NCBI GenBank assembly: GCA_017534745.1
Contig: JAFXVX010000014.1
Coordinates: 1-64,000 of the forward strand
Source: Bacteroidales bacterium
GTDB lineage: Bacteria; Bacteroidota; Bacteroidia; Bacteroidales; UBA932
Length of the DNA: 64,000 bases
Direction of reading: 5' to 3'
Below are positions 1 through 9,002 of this stretch, one piece after another. Below the pieces are notes generated by a model. The model was given only the letters and a program-made list of their open reading frames with translations, did not search any database and was not told the DNA's origin. Position numbers and translations under genes: made by a program. Each line of letters starts with the position of its first letter. The stretch's first letter is position 1.

Positions 1-126
1 GATCAGCGCGGCTTCTCTGGGCATCAGCAGCATGGTAAGCAGCGGCTGCCGGTCGATGAGATAGAAGGTCGGCGTATCGTCCCGGACGCTGTTATAGGAC
101 GGCGTCAGCGTGATCGAGGGCGGCGG
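1..126 (-). other. Open reading-frame fragment running off the left edge, no start codon
   Basis: Reading the minus strand from about 126 down to 1 gives a stop-free frame with coding-like composition (key stretch PSYNSVRDDTPTFYLIDRQP). It has a stop at 127-129 immediately upstream and no ATG, GTG or TTG before an ATG at 32-34. It is therefore either a decayed 5' end of a gene lying to the left or a chance open frame. I do not recognise the family. The plus strand also carries a competing frame over the same bases, so this is only a weak call. Confidence 0.2.
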
Positions 127-250
127 TTACCAGTCTAAGGGCGTCTGGCGTGCCTGCGAGAACTGCCGTATGAAGTCTAACGATGCTCCCGGCTTCTGCC
201 CCGTCTGCCGCCGCGCCATCGAACGTATGATCCGATTCTATACTGAATAG
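110..250 (+). CDS. Short zinc-ribbon-like protein or gene remnant
   Basis: A 46-residue frame from a GTG at 110 to TAG at 248. It has two CxxC knuckles (CENC at about residues 16-19 and CPVC at about 29-32) separated by a short linker, then a basic tail. This resembles the zinc-ribbon end of a DNA- or RNA-handling protein. In-frame stops at 62 and 95 exclude a longer protein in the same frame, so it may be the 3' end of a gene that has been cut or frameshifted. There is no promoter-like sequence just upstream. Family and function are not recognised; the pairing of four cysteines is what is seen, metal binding is inferred. Confidence 0.3.
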   Translation: MIEGGGYQSKGVWRACENCRMKSNDAPGFCPVCRRAIERMIRFYTE

Positions 251-558
251 TTAAATAGTAGAGAATAAGCAGTTCCTGTCTGAAGACCGTCTGCGCCCAC
301 GCAGTCGTGAGTGGGAGGGGCCCATCGTTAGATGGGAGGGATAGGCCGTTAGGCCGTAGTCTGAAGACGTCAGTGTCTGATTTTTCGAAGAACGGCAGCG
401 GAATTAGCGTGGCGGTTAACGTGGTGTGGTACAGCGAGTTGGATAAAAGCCTATGCGCCAGAAGGAGCATAGGCTTTTGCGTAATGTCCTGTGTGTCAGG
501 CGCTTTGCCGCCACGGGGTTAAATGGTGGGGAGTGTTTGCCTACCCTCCACAGGGGGG
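251..558. other. Gene-free stretch with terminator and short repeats
   Basis: No convincing gene in these 308 bases. The stretch contains a small hairpin (CCCATC at 321-326 with GATGGG at 331-336), a tandem GGCCGTTA-like repeat just after it, two TCTGAAGAC copies (about 278 and 360) and the strong terminator hairpin at 445-478. A 71-codon frame at 307-522 is rejected because it crosses the terminator and has unusual codon use. Confidence 0.5.
445..478. terminator. Bidirectional hairpin terminator
   Basis: A perfect 12-bp inverted repeat: AAAAGCCTATGC at 445-456 pairs with GCATAGGCTTTT at 467-478 around a 10-nt loop. A-tract and T-tract ends make it symmetric, so it can stop transcripts from both sides. 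It lies downstream of the minus-strand peptidase gene (stop at 559) and would end that operon. Confidence 0.8.
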
Positions 559-1971
559 CTAGCGGCGCAGCATCAGGGATTCGATGTCTGAGACGGTGAC
601 GGGGAGGCGGCGGGTGCCGAGGCGGCGGGCGCCGGTCGGGGTGACGAGGACGTCGTCCTCGATGCGGATGCCGCCGAAGTCGTAGTACTCCTTCTCGAGG
701 AGGGAGTAGTTGATGCGGCCTGAGCCCTTGCCGGAGCGGCGCCAGGACTCGATGAGGCCGACGTTGAAATAGACGCCGGGCTCGTCGGTGATGACGTGGC
801 CGGGCTTAAGGCGGCGGGCCATGCGGAGGCTGCCGAGGCCGAGGCGGCCGGCGCGCTTCTGGTCCGGATCGTAGCCCACGTGGTCTTCGCCTAGGTCCTC
901 CATGTCGTGTACGTCGAGGCCCATGTTGTGGCCGAGGCCGTGGGGGAGGAACAGGCCTCCTATGCCTTCGGCTACCATTTCGGCCACATCGCCCTCAACG
1001 ATGCCTACCGCCTTAAGGCCCTCGAGGATGACGGCCTCGGCAGCGAGGTGGACGTCGCGGTAGGCGACACCGGGCCTTGTCAGCGAGAACGCTTTCTCAT
1101 GTGCGGCCAGGGCTATCTCGTAGATGGCTTTCTGCTTCGGAGTGAACTTTCCGTCGGATGGATATGTCCTTGTGAAATCGGAAGCGTAGTGGGAGTGGGC
1201 CTCGAGGCCGGCATCGACGACGATCATACGGCCCGGCTCGATGACCTTGTCGTGGGAGGGGTTGTGGAAAATCTCGCCGTGCTGGGTGAATATCGTCCCG
1301 AATGAGACGCCCCAGCCTTTGGACGTCGCTATGAAATCCATCTGGTCCACAATGTCGCCCTCGACGACTCCTGGGCGGATCAGGTCACGGCCGACGGTGT
1401 GCATCTCGTAGCCGAGATCGCACGCCTCGTCGATGAGCGCAATCTCCTCGGGAGTCTTCACAAGCCTCATCTGCACCACCGCTTCAATCAGCGGAAGCGA
1501 GCCGGCGGCGACTTCCTCCTTGGAGATATGGAGAAGATCCATCAGCCTCATCGTGTTGTAGTAACGGGAAGGCGGGAGGAAGAGCACCTTGCGCCCGGAG
1601 GCCAGTGCCCCGGCAATGACGCCATCCAGAGCGGCGGAAGGCTTGAACGCCTCTACGCCCGCCTCGAAGGCTTTTGAAGCCACAGGCGGCTGCGGGCCAA
1701 TCCAGATCATGTCCTCCTCGGAGACATCGTCGGCATACAGCGTCTCGACGCCGTTCGAGAGGTCGATTGTCGCCGCGAGGCCCGGCTCGTCGAGCCCGAA
1801 ATAGTAGAGCCACGAAGAGTCCTGGCGGAACCTGTAGCACTCGGCCTTGAGCTGGGCGCAGGCATCCACGTTACCGACAAAAAGGACGAGGCCGTCCTCG
1901 CCAACTGCGCGAAGAGCCGCCGCAAGGGCCGCCCTTCTTTCCACGTAAGTCTCTCTGCTGAAAGTAAGCAT
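559..1971 (-). CDS. pepP: Xaa-Pro aminopeptidase, M24B family
   Basis: A 470-residue cytoplasmic metallopeptidase that removes an N-terminal residue preceding proline. The N-terminal half (about 10-140) is the aminopeptidase P creatinase-like domain; the pita-bread catalytic domain spans about 175-445. All five expected metal ligands are visible: Asp253, Asp265, His348 (in HGLGHNMGLDVHD), Glu397 (DEPGVYF) and Glu438 (IRIEDD). There is no signal peptide. It is the last gene of a minus-strand operon, starting 3 bases after the glycosyltransferase stop, and the hairpin at 445-478 is a likely terminator. Length is normal for the family. The exact substrate range cannot be read from sequence. Confidence 0.93.
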   Translation of the reverse strand: MLTFSRETYVERRAALAAALRAVGEDGLVLFVGNVDACAQLKAECYRFRQDSSWLYYFGLDEPGLAATIDLSNGVETLYADDVSEEDMIWIGPQPPVASKAFEAGVEAFKPSAALDGVIAGALASGRKVLFLPPSRYYNTMRLMDLLHISKEEVAAGSLPLIEAVVQMRLVKTPEEIALIDEACDLGYEMHTVGRDLIRPGVVEGDIVDQMDFIATSKGWGVSFGTIFTQHGEIFHNPSHDKVIEPGRMIVVDAGLEAHSHYASDFTRTYPSDGKFTPKQKAIYEIALAAHEKAFSLTRPGVAYRDVHLAAEAVILEGLKAVGIVEGDVAEMVAEGIGGLFLPHGLGHNMGLDVHDMEDLGEDHVGYDPDQKRAGRLGLGSLRMARRLKPGHVITDEPGVYFNVGLIESWRRSGKGSGRINYSLLEKEYYDFGGIRIEDDVLVTPTGARRLGTRRLPVTVSDIESLMLRR

Positions 1972-1974
1972 AGT

Positions 1975-2928
1975 CTAAATCCTTTCCTTTATATTATAAT
2001 GGTTGCGCTCCGGGGCGCTGCGGGCGACCATCTCGCCGATGAAGCCTGCAAGGAAAAACAGCACGCCGACCACCACGGCCAGAAGGGCCAGGTAGAACAG
2101 CGGCTGGTCCGTCACGGCGCGGAATTTCAGGCCCTGGGCCTGGCGGACGAGCTTTTCGACGATGATCCATATCGCAAGAATACCGCCGATGAGGAAGGTG
2201 AAGATACCGGCTGTCCCGAAGAAATGCATAGGTTTCTTCCCGAAGGTCGAGAGGAACCACAGCGACTGCAGGTCCAGCATACCGTTGAAGAAGCGCTCGA
2301 TGCCGAACTTGCTCTTGCCGAACTTGCGCTTCTGATGCTGTACGGGCTTCTCGCCAATCTTTGTAAATCCCGCATTTTTAGCAAGATACGGGATGTAGCG
2401 GTGCATCTCGCCATAGACTTCGATGCTCTTGACCACTTCATTCCTGTAGGCCTTCAGGCCGCAGTTCATGTCGTGGAGCTTGATCCCGGTGACCCGTCTC
2501 GCAGCCCAGTTGTAGAGCTTCGAGGGGAGGTTCTTCGTGATGGCGTTGTCCTTGCGCTTTTTCTTCCATCCGGAAACGATGTCGTAGCCTTCTTCACGAA
2601 TCATGCGGACCATCTCCGGAATCTCCTCCGGAGAGTCCTGGAGATCGGCGTCCATCGTCACGACAATCTCGCCTTCGGCCGCGGCGAAACCCTCGTAGAG
2701 GGCCGCCGACTTGCCGTAATTGCGGCGGAAGGAGATCCCGCGGACGCGGGGATTCTGCTCCGACAGGCTCCTCGCAACTTCCCAGGAGGCGTCGGTGCTG
2801 CCGTCGTCGGCAAGGATGATTTCGTAGTCATAGCCTTCCCGCTCCATCACTTCCACTATCCATGAGTGGAGCTCCGGAAGCGACTCGGCTTCGTTGTAAA
2901 AGGGGATAATTATCGAAAGGTCTTTCAT
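1975..2928 (-). CDS. Family 2 glycosyltransferase, polyprenyl-phosphate sugar synthase type
   Basis: 317 residues. The N-terminal GT-A fold starts directly with a typical strand (SIIIPFYNEAESLPEL) and carries the DxD-type metal/nucleotide-sugar site in MDADLQDSPEE near residue 95. Two C-terminal membrane helices (about 237-260 and 275-300) anchor it in the inner membrane. This layout matches dolichol-phosphate mannose synthase/GtrB/ArnC-type enzymes that transfer a sugar from a nucleotide donor to a lipid phosphate. It sits between a DUF4199 membrane protein (9-base gap upstream) and pepP, in one operon. The sugar and acceptor are not known. Confidence 0.88.
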   Translation of the reverse strand: MKDLSIIIPFYNEAESLPELHSWIVEVMEREGYDYEIILADDGSTDASWEVARSLSEQNPRVRGISFRRNYGKSAALYEGFAAAEGEIVVTMDADLQDSPEEIPEMVRMIREEGYDIVSGWKKKRKDNAITKNLPSKLYNWAARRVTGIKLHDMNCGLKAYRNEVVKSIEVYGEMHRYIPYLAKNAGFTKIGEKPVQHQKRKFGKSKFGIERFFNGMLDLQSLWFLSTFGKKPMHFFGTAGIFTFLIGGILAIWIIVEKLVRQAQGLKFRAVTDQPLFYLALLAVVVGVLFFLAGFIGEMVARSAPERNHYNIKERI

Positions 2929-2937
2929 ATCAATACG

Positions 2938-3513
2938 TTATTGCTCTTCCACTTCTGACTCGTCATCTTCCGGATCCGGCACTGCAAACGGGTTCCTCGG
3001 CGGGATGCCCCTTGAGACTATCAGGGAAAGGATGAGACCGAAGGTGAAACAGTAGATGAGCTGCGAGAAGAAGGTGATAGTCGGCATATTCTCCTTGATG
3101 GAGTCCATCATCTGCAGCGAATTGGAATCAAGCTTGCCGGCCATCTGGGCTGTCACGGCGTTGAAACTTTGGTCCAGCGTCTCCTGAGGGGTAAATATCA
3201 CAATCGCGGTGTAAACTGCCGCCACTATAATTGCCGACAGCAGGGCTGTCCTGGCGCCGAAACGGAAGGTGTCTCCGTTGGAAACCCCGGAGTACTTCCC
3301 GGCAAATCTTTTCATAAGGAAAACCATCAGCCAGATGCACAGGCCGAGCTTGCCGGCCCAGAAGACGGTCTTCAGGAACCCCTGAAGCACGGGGCTTCCT
3401 ATCAGCGTAATCAGCTCGGAAATACCGATATAGGCTGAAGATACCGCGCCGAAGAGGAGGCCGGCTTTTGCGGCTTCGTTCCAGGAGGCGCCATTAGTGA
3501 GATTCTCTTTCAT
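2938..3513 (-). CDS. DUF4199 membrane protein
   Basis: 191 residues with four predicted hydrophobic helices (around residues 15-35, 45-62, 80-103 and 150-175) and an acidic C-terminal tail ending in DDESEVEEQ. The composition and its place just upstream of a family 2 glycosyltransferase match the Bacteroidota DUF4199 family, whose function is unknown. I chose the internal ATG at 3511-3513 (MKENLTN) because the longer frame would extend toward the promoter at 3535-3542. It is the first gene of the operon DUF4199-glycosyltransferase-pepP, so a partner role in lipid-linked sugar synthesis is possible but unproven. Confidence 0.8.
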   Translation of the reverse strand: MKENLTNGASWNEAAKAGLLFGAVSSAYIGISELITLIGSPVLQGFLKTVFWAGKLGLCIWLMVFLMKRFAGKYSGVSNGDTFRFGARTALLSAIIVAAVYTAIVIFTPQETLDQSFNAVTAQMAGKLDSNSLQMMDSIKENMPTITFFSQLIYCFTFGLILSLIVSRGIPPRNPFAVPDPEDDESEVEEQ

Positions 3514-3534
3514 GCTACAGTGGTGTTGTGGACA

Positions 3535-3562
3535 CAAAGATAGAAAATATTTCGTATCTTTG
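3535..3562. promoter_or_regulatory. Divergent Bacteroidota promoters for DUF4199 operon and thrS
   Basis: Two TAnnTTTG -7 boxes face away from each other: TATCTTTG on the minus strand at 3535-3542 and TATCTTTG on the plus strand at 3555-3562. They are 12 bases apart, so polymerase at one would occlude the other. The thrS leader is about 40 nt and the DUF4199 leader about 20 nt. Confidence 0.75.
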
Positions 3563-3604
3563 CACGATTGTCCCGAGTCGGCTCGGGGCCTTAAAACAAC
3601 AGAT

Positions 3605-5563
3605 ATGATCAGTGTGAAATTTCCTGACGGAAGCGTCAGGTCGTATGAAGAAGGGATTACCGCCTACGGTATAGCCGAGAGCATCAGCCCGAGGCTGGCG
3701 GCCGAAGTCCTTGCGGCCGAAATCAAAAGGCCCGGAGACGATCCGGAGGCCAGGGGTACTGTCATTGACGTGACCCGCCCGATCGCCGAAGATGTCTCCC
3801 TCAGGCTTCTCAAATGGGACGACCCGGAGGGGAAGAAAGTCTTCTGGCACTCCTCGTCGCACCTTCTTGCCGAGGCGCTCGAGGCCCTGTATCCGGGCGT
3901 GAAGTTCGGCATCGGCCCTGCCGTGGAGAACGGTTTCTACTACGACGTCGATTTCGGCGGCCAGGCTGTCTCGGACGCTGATTTCAAGAAGATTGAGGAC
4001 AAGATGCTGGAGCTTGCCCGCGGCAAGGAAGACTTTGTCCGCCAGGAGGTTTCCAAGGCCGACGCCCTCAAATATTTCACCGAAAAAGGCGACCAGTACA
4101 AGGTTGAGCTCATCTCCGAGCTCGAGGACGGGACGATCACCTATTACTCCAACGGTGCCTTCACCGACCTCTGCCGCGGTCCTCACCTGAGGAACACCGA
4201 CCTCATCAAGGCCGTTAAGATAACCGCCCTCGCCGGTGCCTACTGGAGGGGAGACCAGGAGAGGAACCAGCTGACCCGTGTCTATGGCATCACCTTCCCC
4301 AAGAAGTCCCTTCTCGACGAGTACCTCGTAGTCCTCGAAGAGGCCAAAAAGAGGGACCACCGCAAGATAGGCAAGGACATGGAGCTCTTCACGTTCTCCA
4401 ACCGCGTCGGCGCGGGTCTGCCCCTGTGGCTGCCCCGCGGCGCCGTCCTTCGCAACATCCTTGAGAACTTCCTCCGCAAAAAGCAGGGCGAGATCGGCTA
4501 CCTTCCGGTCGTGACCCCTCACATCGGCGGCAAGGACCTCTATGTGACCTCCGGCCACTACGCCAAGTACGGCAAAGATTCCTTCCGTCCCATAACGACC
4601 CCGCAGGAAGGCGAGGAGTTCATGCTCAAGCCCATGAACTGTCCTCACCACTGCGAGATCTACCGCAGTGCCCCGCGCTCGTACCGTGACCTGCCTCTCC
4701 GTTTCGCGGAGTTCGGCACCGTCTATCGCTACGAGCAGAGCGGTGAGCTCCACGGCCTTACGCGCGTCCGTGGTTTCACCCAGGACGACGCCCACCTTTT
4801 CTGCCGTCCGGACCAGCTCCAGGAGGAGTTCGAGAAGGTTATCGACCTTATCCTATATGTCTTCAGGACCCTCAAGTTCGACAAGTTCACCGCTCAGGTC
4901 TCCCTCCGCGACCCCAAGAACCACGATAAATACATCGGTTCCGACGAGAACTGGGAGAGGGCTGAAAAAGGCATTATCGAGGCGGCTAAAAAGAAGGGCC
5001 TGCCCTACGTCGTCGAGACCGGCGAGGCCGCATTCTACGGCCCCAAGCTCGACTTCATGGTCAAGGATGCCATCGGCCGCAGCTGGCAGCTCGGCACGAT
5101 CCAGGTCGATTACAACCTTCCTGAGCGCTTTGAACTCGAATACATAGGCGCCGACGGAGGCCGTCACCGCCCGGTGATGATCCACCGTGCGCCGTTCGGC
5201 TCGATAGAGCGTTTCGTCGCAGTTCTCCTCGAGCACACGGCCGGTCACCTGCCCCTCTGGCTCCAGCCGGACCAGGTCAAAGTGCTGCCAATCAGTGAAA
5301 AATATGCAGATTATGCAAAAAAAGTTTGCAGTTTGCTGAATAATTCCGATATTCGCGCTTCTGTCGATGACAGAAACGAAACCCTCGGCAAGAGGATACG
5401 CGAAGTGTCCCTCATGAGGATTCCGCTTCTTGTCATCGTCGGAGAGAAAGAAGTCGCAGAATCGACAGTTTCCGTAAGGAAGGACGGCAAGGACGAAGGG
5501 TCTATGACCATCGACGGCCTTGTGGAGTTCGTCCGCGGTATTATCCGGGAGGAGCTCTCGTAG
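3605..5563 (+). CDS. thrS: Threonyl-tRNA synthetase
   Basis: 652 residues from ATG 3605; the open frame extends further upstream but crosses the promoter, so that start is rejected. Domain order is standard: TGS (about 1-64), the second additional/editing domain (about 70-230), the class II catalytic core (about 245-540) and the anticodon-binding domain (about 550-650). Zinc ligands are visible as Cys in MNCPHHC, His in QDDAH and His in the GSIERF-LLEH segment; motif 2 ([18 protein letters not shown]) is intact. It charges tRNA-Thr in the cytoplasm. It heads the conserved order thrS-infC-rpmI-rplT and is driven by the promoter at 3555-3562. Confidence 0.97.
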   Translation: MISVKFPDGSVRSYEEGITAYGIAESISPRLAAEVLAAEIKRPGDDPEARGTVIDVTRPIAEDVSLRLLKWDDPEGKKVFWHSSSHLLAEALEALYPGVKFGIGPAVENGFYYDVDFGGQAVSDADFKKIEDKMLELARGKEDFVRQEVSKADALKYFTEKGDQYKVELISELEDGTITYYSNGAFTDLCRGPHLRNTDLIKAVKITALAGAYWRGDQERNQLTRVYGITFPKKSLLDEYLVVLEEAKKRDHRKIGKDMELFTFSNRVGAGLPLWLPRGAVLRNILENFLRKKQGEIGYLPVVTPHIGGKDLYVTSGHYAKYGKDSFRPITTPQEGEEFMLKPMNCPHHCEIYRSAPRSYRDLPLRFAEFGTVYRYEQSGELHGLTRVRGFTQDDAHLFCRPDQLQEEFEKVIDLILYVFRTLKFDKFTAQVSLRDPKNHDKYIGSDENWERAEKGIIEAAKKKGLPYVVETGEAAFYGPKLDFMVKDAIGRSWQLGTIQVDYNLPERFELEYIGADGGRHRPVMIHRAPFGSIERFVAVLLEHTAGHLPLWLQPDQVKVLPISEKYADYAKKVCSLLNNSDIRASVDDRNETLGKRIREVSLMRIPLLVIVGEKEVAESTVSVRKDGKDEGSMTIDGLVEFVRGIIREELS

Positions 5564-5611
5564 GAAGCGACAAAAGTATAATGTGTTAAACAATTAAAGC
5601 AAAAGCAGTTA

Positions 5612-6202
5612 ATGCCCTACAAACCCCGGTTCTCGGGCCCCCGCCCCTCAAGGCCCGCAGTAAGCGCCACAGCCCAGCGTCAGAAGGATGACAATGAGCT
5701 GAGGACCAACAGGGAGATAACGGCCCCCGAAGTCCGCCTCGTCGGCGAGAACGTTCCGGAGCAAGGTATCTACCCCATCTCCAAAGCCCTCGCGATGGCG
5801 GAGGCCCTCGAGCTTGACCTCGTGGAGATCAGCGCCAAGGCTGAGCCCCCAGTGTGCAAGATACTCGACTATCAGAAGTACCTCTACCAGCAGAGGAAGA
5901 AGGCGAAGGAGATGAAGCAGAACGCCTCCAAGGTCGTTATCAAGGAAATCCGCTTCGGTCCCAACACCGACGAGCACGACTTCCAGTTCAAGCTCCGCCA
6001 CGCGCAGGGCTTCCTCCAGGAGGGCTCGAAGGTCAAGGCCACGATTTTCTTCCGCGGACGTTCCATCCAGTTTGCAGAGCAGGGCGAGAAGCAGCTTCTC
6101 CGTTTCGCGGTGGAGCTCGAGGAGTACGGAAGGGCTGAAAACATGCCTGTGCTTGAGGGCAAGCGTATGACTATGATGCTCGCCCCCGTTAAAAAGAAAT
6201 GA
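5612..6202 (+). CDS. infC: Translation initiation factor IF-3
   Basis: 196 residues. The N domain begins at about residue 34 (REITAPEVRLVG) and the C domain contains the family signature KEIRFGPNTDEHDFQFKLRHA followed by the MMLAP segment near the end. IF-3 binds the 30S subunit, prevents premature 50S joining and discriminates start codons. An N-terminal extension of about 30 residues rich in Pro, Arg and Ser precedes the usual start. The gene starts with ATG, unlike the rare start codons that mediate infC autoregulation in enterobacteria, so that form of control is not supported here. It lies 48 bases after thrS. Confidence 0.96.
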   Translation: MPYKPRFSGPRPSRPAVSATAQRQKDDNELRTNREITAPEVRLVGENVPEQGIYPISKALAMAEALELDLVEISAKAEPPVCKILDYQKYLYQQRKKAKEMKQNASKVVIKEIRFGPNTDEHDFQFKLRHAQGFLQEGSKVKATIFFRGRSIQFAEQGEKQLLRFAVELEEYGRAENMPVLEGKRMTMMLAPVKKK

Positions 6203-6247
6203 TCCCGTGACGGGACATATATAGTTCAATTAAAATTTTGTTCAACA

Positions 6248-6442
6248 ATGGCAAAGCTCAAAACCAACTCCGGTGCCAAAAAGCGTTTCACGCTTACCGG
6301 ATCGGGAAAGATCAAGAGGAAGCACGCTTACCACAGCCACATCCTCACCAAGAAGACCAAGAAGCAGAAGAGAAATCTTGATCACTTCGCCATCCTCGCC
6401 GATGTCGATGTCAAGAGAGTAAAGGAGCTCCTCGTCCTCTAG
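6248..6442 (+). CDS. rpmI: 50S ribosomal protein bL35
   Basis: 64 residues, very basic, with the family pattern [12 protein letters not shown] near the start and [14 protein letters not shown] in the middle. Normal length. It sits between infC and rplT as in most bacteria. The 45-base infC-rpmI gap contains a short hairpin (TCCCGT/ACGGGA at about 6203-6215) of unknown role. Confidence 0.96.
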   Translation: MAKLKTNSGAKKRFTLTGSGKIKRKHAYHSHILTKKTKKQKRNLDHFAILADVDVKRVKELLVL

Positions 6443-6520
6443 AACCAATTTAATGTTTAACTGGAACGCAGTCGAAAGCACCTTTCAAAGAAGGTCACTG
6501 CCTCCAAAAAATTCAAACAA

Positions 6521-6865
6521 ATGCCAAGATCAGTTAACTCAGTCGCCTCAAGGGCGCGCCGCAAGAAGATCCTCTCCAGGACCCGCGGTAACTTCCTCGC
6601 CAGGAGGAATGTCTGGACTGTCGCGAAGAACACCTACGAAAAAGGTCTCACCTACGCTTATCGCGACCGCAGGGCAAAGAAAAGAGAGTTCCGTTCCCTT
6701 TGGATCCAGCGTATCAACGCCGCTTCCCGTCAGTACGGTCTCACTTACTCCCAGTTTATGGGACGTCTCGCAAAGCAGAACATCGGTCTCAACCGCAAGG
6801 TCCTCGCCGACCTCGCGATGAACAACCCGCAGGCTTTCGAGGCTATCGTCAACTCCGTAAAATAG
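6521..6865 (+). CDS. rplT: 50S ribosomal protein bL20
   Basis: 114 residues, basic, with the expected N-terminal extension ([19 protein letters not shown]) and globular C-terminal half. It is needed for early 50S assembly. The 78-base gap after rpmI is longer than the others in the cluster; in other bacteria bL20 represses this operon through leader RNA, but I see no recognisable L20 leader here. lepB begins 9 bases after the stop. Confidence 0.96.
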   Translation: MPRSVNSVASRARRKKILSRTRGNFLARRNVWTVAKNTYEKGLTYAYRDRRAKKREFRSLWIQRINAASRQYGLTYSQFMGRLAKQNIGLNRKVLADLAMNNPQAFEAIVNSVK

Positions 6866-6874
6866 CATCTGAAA

Positions 6875-8215
6875 GTGGGCTGGAAGGATATCGTCCATAA
6901 CAGGTGGGTGAGGTTCGGCTTCTGGTCGGTCCTCTATCTGCTGTGGGTCATCTGGCTCGGAAACTATTGGTGGCTGTTCGGCCTCGTCATTATCTTCGAC
7001 CTCTTCATTACCAAAAAGGTAAAGTGGCTCTTCTGGAAAAAGGAGTACAAGGAGGGAGAGAAGCACAATGTCTGGCTCGACTGGCTCGACGCCGTCATAT
7101 TTGCCGTCGTGGTCGTCACTTTCATCAATATTTTCTTCTTCCAGGCGTTCAAGATTCCTTCCTCATCGATGGAAAGCTCCCTTTACACGGGAGATCACCT
7201 CTTCGTAAGCAAGCTCACCTACGGTCCGAGGATCCCCGAGACCCCGCTCACCATTCCCTTCACCCACAACCGCGCCTTCGGCTGCGAGTCCTATTCGACT
7301 CTCATCCACAACGACTACCGTCGCCTGAAAGGCTTCAGGGATGTCAGGAGGGGAGACTGCGTGGTCTTCAATTTCCCCAACGGAGACACCGTCCTCACCA
7401 AAGCGCCGACCGAGGATTACTACGCCTGGGTCCGCACTTCCGGGAGGGAGTACACCGTGGAGAATTTCGGACCGGTCATCGTCCGCCCGGCGGACAAGAC
7501 CGACCATTACGTCAAGCGCTGCGTCGCCCTCCCGGGCGATACGCTTTCCGTCCGTGACGGCCTTGTCTGGATAGGGGATGAGCAGCAGGAAGTCTATCCC
7601 GGCGTGCAGCTGACCTATCTCGTCCGCACCAGGGACAAGATCAATCCGCGCACTCTCGAGAAGATCGGACTCAACACAGGCGAGCTCTACTTCGACCCCA
7701 GGCTCCCGGGATACCCCAGGATGCCGCTGACCTCTGCGATGCTGGAAAAGGTCAGAGACCTTTCCTCCGTCATCGAGATCACCCCGGCACTCGACGTGTA
7801 CCCTCCGGACGCCCCGGACACCTTCCTGTCGCTGTTCCCCTTCACCCAGACCCTCTGGACCCGTGACAATTACGGTCCTATCTGGATCCCCGAAAAGGGC
7901 GCGACCGTCAGCCTCACCGCGGAGAACCTCCCCTTCTACGAGAGGATTATCCGCGACTACGAGCACAACACTCTCGAGCTGACTCCGGAAGGCGCGTTCG
8001 TCATCAACGGCGAAGAGACTTCCACCTACACTTTCAAGCAGGACTACTACTTCATGATGGGCGACAACCGCCATAACTCCCTCGACTCCAGGTACTGGGG
8101 CTTCGTTCCGGAGGACCACATAGTCGGCCGTCCGTCCATCATCTGGCTCTCTACCGACAGGAACAGGAGGTTCCCGTCAAATATCAGATGGCGCAGATTC
8201 TTTAAAATTGTGTAG
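6875..8215 (+). CDS. lepB: Signal peptidase I with large insert
   Basis: 446 residues from a GTG start. Two N-terminal membrane segments (about 12-50 and 72-92) precede the periplasmic S26 protease domain. The catalytic Ser98 is in IPSSSMESSL and the general-base Lys214 in YVKRCVALPGD; the box E motif GDNRHNSLDSRYWG is near residue 400. The domain is interrupted by about 150 residues between box D and box E, a long form common in Bacteroidota and much larger than Gram-positive SipS. It cleaves signal peptides of Sec substrates. Its position right after rplT suggests co-expression with the translation genes. Confidence 0.93.
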   Translation: MGWKDIVHNRWVRFGFWSVLYLLWVIWLGNYWWLFGLVIIFDLFITKKVKWLFWKKEYKEGEKHNVWLDWLDAVIFAVVVVTFINIFFFQAFKIPSSSMESSLYTGDHLFVSKLTYGPRIPETPLTIPFTHNRAFGCESYSTLIHNDYRRLKGFRDVRRGDCVVFNFPNGDTVLTKAPTEDYYAWVRTSGREYTVENFGPVIVRPADKTDHYVKRCVALPGDTLSVRDGLVWIGDEQQEVYPGVQLTYLVRTRDKINPRTLEKIGLNTGELYFDPRLPGYPRMPLTSAMLEKVRDLSSVIEITPALDVYPPDAPDTFLSLFPFTQTLWTRDNYGPIWIPEKGATVSLTAENLPFYERIIRDYEHNTLELTPEGAFVINGEETSTYTFKQDYYFMMGDNRHNSLDSRYWGFVPEDHIVGRPSIIWLSTDRNRRFPSNIRWRRFFKIV

Positions 8216-8243
8216 TTTTTTTGCAATTAAACAATTTTTAAAC

Positions 8244-8251
8244 GATATTTG
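8244..8251 (+). promoter_or_regulatory. Probable promoter of rpmB-rpmG-bL38
   Basis: GATATTTG, one mismatch from TAnnTTTG, followed by GC, in an AT-rich stretch after lepB; the rpmB ATG lies 43 bases downstream. Confidence 0.45.
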
Positions 8252-8293
8252 CACCCCCATAAACCGTTTAGAATCAAATAGAGGAAAAATATT

Positions 8294-8536
8294 ATGTCAA
8301 AGGTTTGTCAAATAACCGGCAGGAAGAGGATGGTCGGCAACAACGTCGCCCACTCCAAACTCCGCACAAAGCGTCACTTCGACCTCAACCTCAAGACCAA
8401 GAGGTTCTGGTCCGAAAGCGAGCAGAGGTTCATCACCCTCAAAGTTACCTGCAAGGGTATGAGGATCATCGAGAAGGTCGGCCTCGACGCCGCCATCAAG
8501 GATGCCCAGAAGAAAGGATACGTAAACCTTGTTTAA
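8294..8536 (+). CDS. rpmB: 50S ribosomal protein bL28
   Basis: 80 residues, basic, with the family start SKVCQITGRKRMVGNNVAHS and the WSESEQRFITLKV strand segment. Normal length. First gene of the rpmB-rpmG-bL38 trio, preceded by an AT-rich leader with a probable promoter at 8244-8251. Confidence 0.96.
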   Translation: MSKVCQITGRKRMVGNNVAHSKLRTKRHFDLNLKTKRFWSESEQRFITLKVTCKGMRIIEKVGLDAAIKDAQKKGYVNLV

Positions 8537-8547
8537 ACTTGTAAGTC

Positions 8548-8736
8548 ATGGCAAAGAAAGCTAAAGGAAACAGGGTGCAGGTCATCCTTGAGTGCACCGA
8601 GCAGAAAGAGAGCGGCGTCCCCGGGATGTCCCGCTACATCACCACCAAGAACAGGAAGAACTCTCCCGAGCGTCTCGAGCGCAAGAAGTACAACCCGTAC
8701 CTCAAGAAAGTCACTGTTCACCGTGAGATCAAATAA
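8548..8736 (+). CDS. rpmG: 50S ribosomal protein bL33
   Basis: 62 residues, basic, with the bL33 pattern [12 protein letters not shown] and [15 protein letters not shown] followed by KKYNPYLKK. The zinc-binding form has four cysteines; here only one is present, so this is a Zn-independent (C-minus) version. It lies 11 bases after rpmB and 17 before the bL38 gene. Confidence 0.95.
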   Translation: MAKKAKGNRVQVILECTEQKESGVPGMSRYITTKNRKNSPERLERKKYNPYLKKVTVHREIK

Positions 8737-8753
8737 TTAAAGGAGATTAGACT

Positions 8754-8912
8754 ATGGCAAAGAAAGCTGTTGCAACATTTGATGCCAAGGCCGGTGCGAA
8801 GCGCATGGTCAAGTGCATCCGGATGGACAAGTCCCCGAAGACCGGCGCCTACGTTTTCGTAGAGCAGCTCATCGAGGACGGCAAGGAGAAGGATTTCTTC
8901 GCAAAGAAGTAG
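8754..8912 (+). CDS. DUF4295 protein, Bacteroidota ribosomal protein bL38
   Basis: 52 residues starting MAKKAVATFDAKAGAKRMVK and ending FFAKK, which matches the short basic DUF4295 family. Members of this family always follow rpmB-rpmG in Bacteroidota and have been identified as a phylum-specific large-subunit ribosomal protein (bL38) in Flavobacterium ribosomes; that assignment is from the literature as I remember it, not from this sequence. It begins 17 bases after rpmG and is followed by a strong terminator at 8933-8964. Confidence 0.88.
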   Translation: MAKKAVATFDAKAGAKRMVKCIRMDKSPKTGAYVFVEQLIEDGKEKDFFAKK

Positions 8913-8932
8913 TTTCTCCTTTACAATCTCTT

Positions 8933-8964
8933 AAAAGCAGTCTCCTTCGCGGGGCTGCTTTTTT
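8933..8964 (+). terminator. Rho-independent terminator after bL38 gene
   Basis: AAAAGCAG at 8933-8940 pairs with CTGCTTTT at 8955-8962 around a short GC-rich loop, followed by more T. It ends the rpmB-rpmG-bL38 unit. Confidence 0.8.
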
Positions 8965-8985
8965 GATTAAACGGGGAAGAATCAC

Positions 8986-8993
8986 TACATTTG
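8986..8993 (+). promoter_or_regulatory. Promoter of permease gene, very close to the start codon
   Basis: TACATTTG matches TAnnTTTG exactly. Only 9 bases separate it from the ATG at 9003, so the transcript would have almost no 5' leader. Confidence 0.55.
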
Positions 8994-9002
8994 TTCCCAA
9001 TT

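Noticed and set aside
307..522. A 71-codon plus-strand frame as a gene
   Set aside because: It runs through a strong terminator hairpin, has no promoter and no family resemblance.
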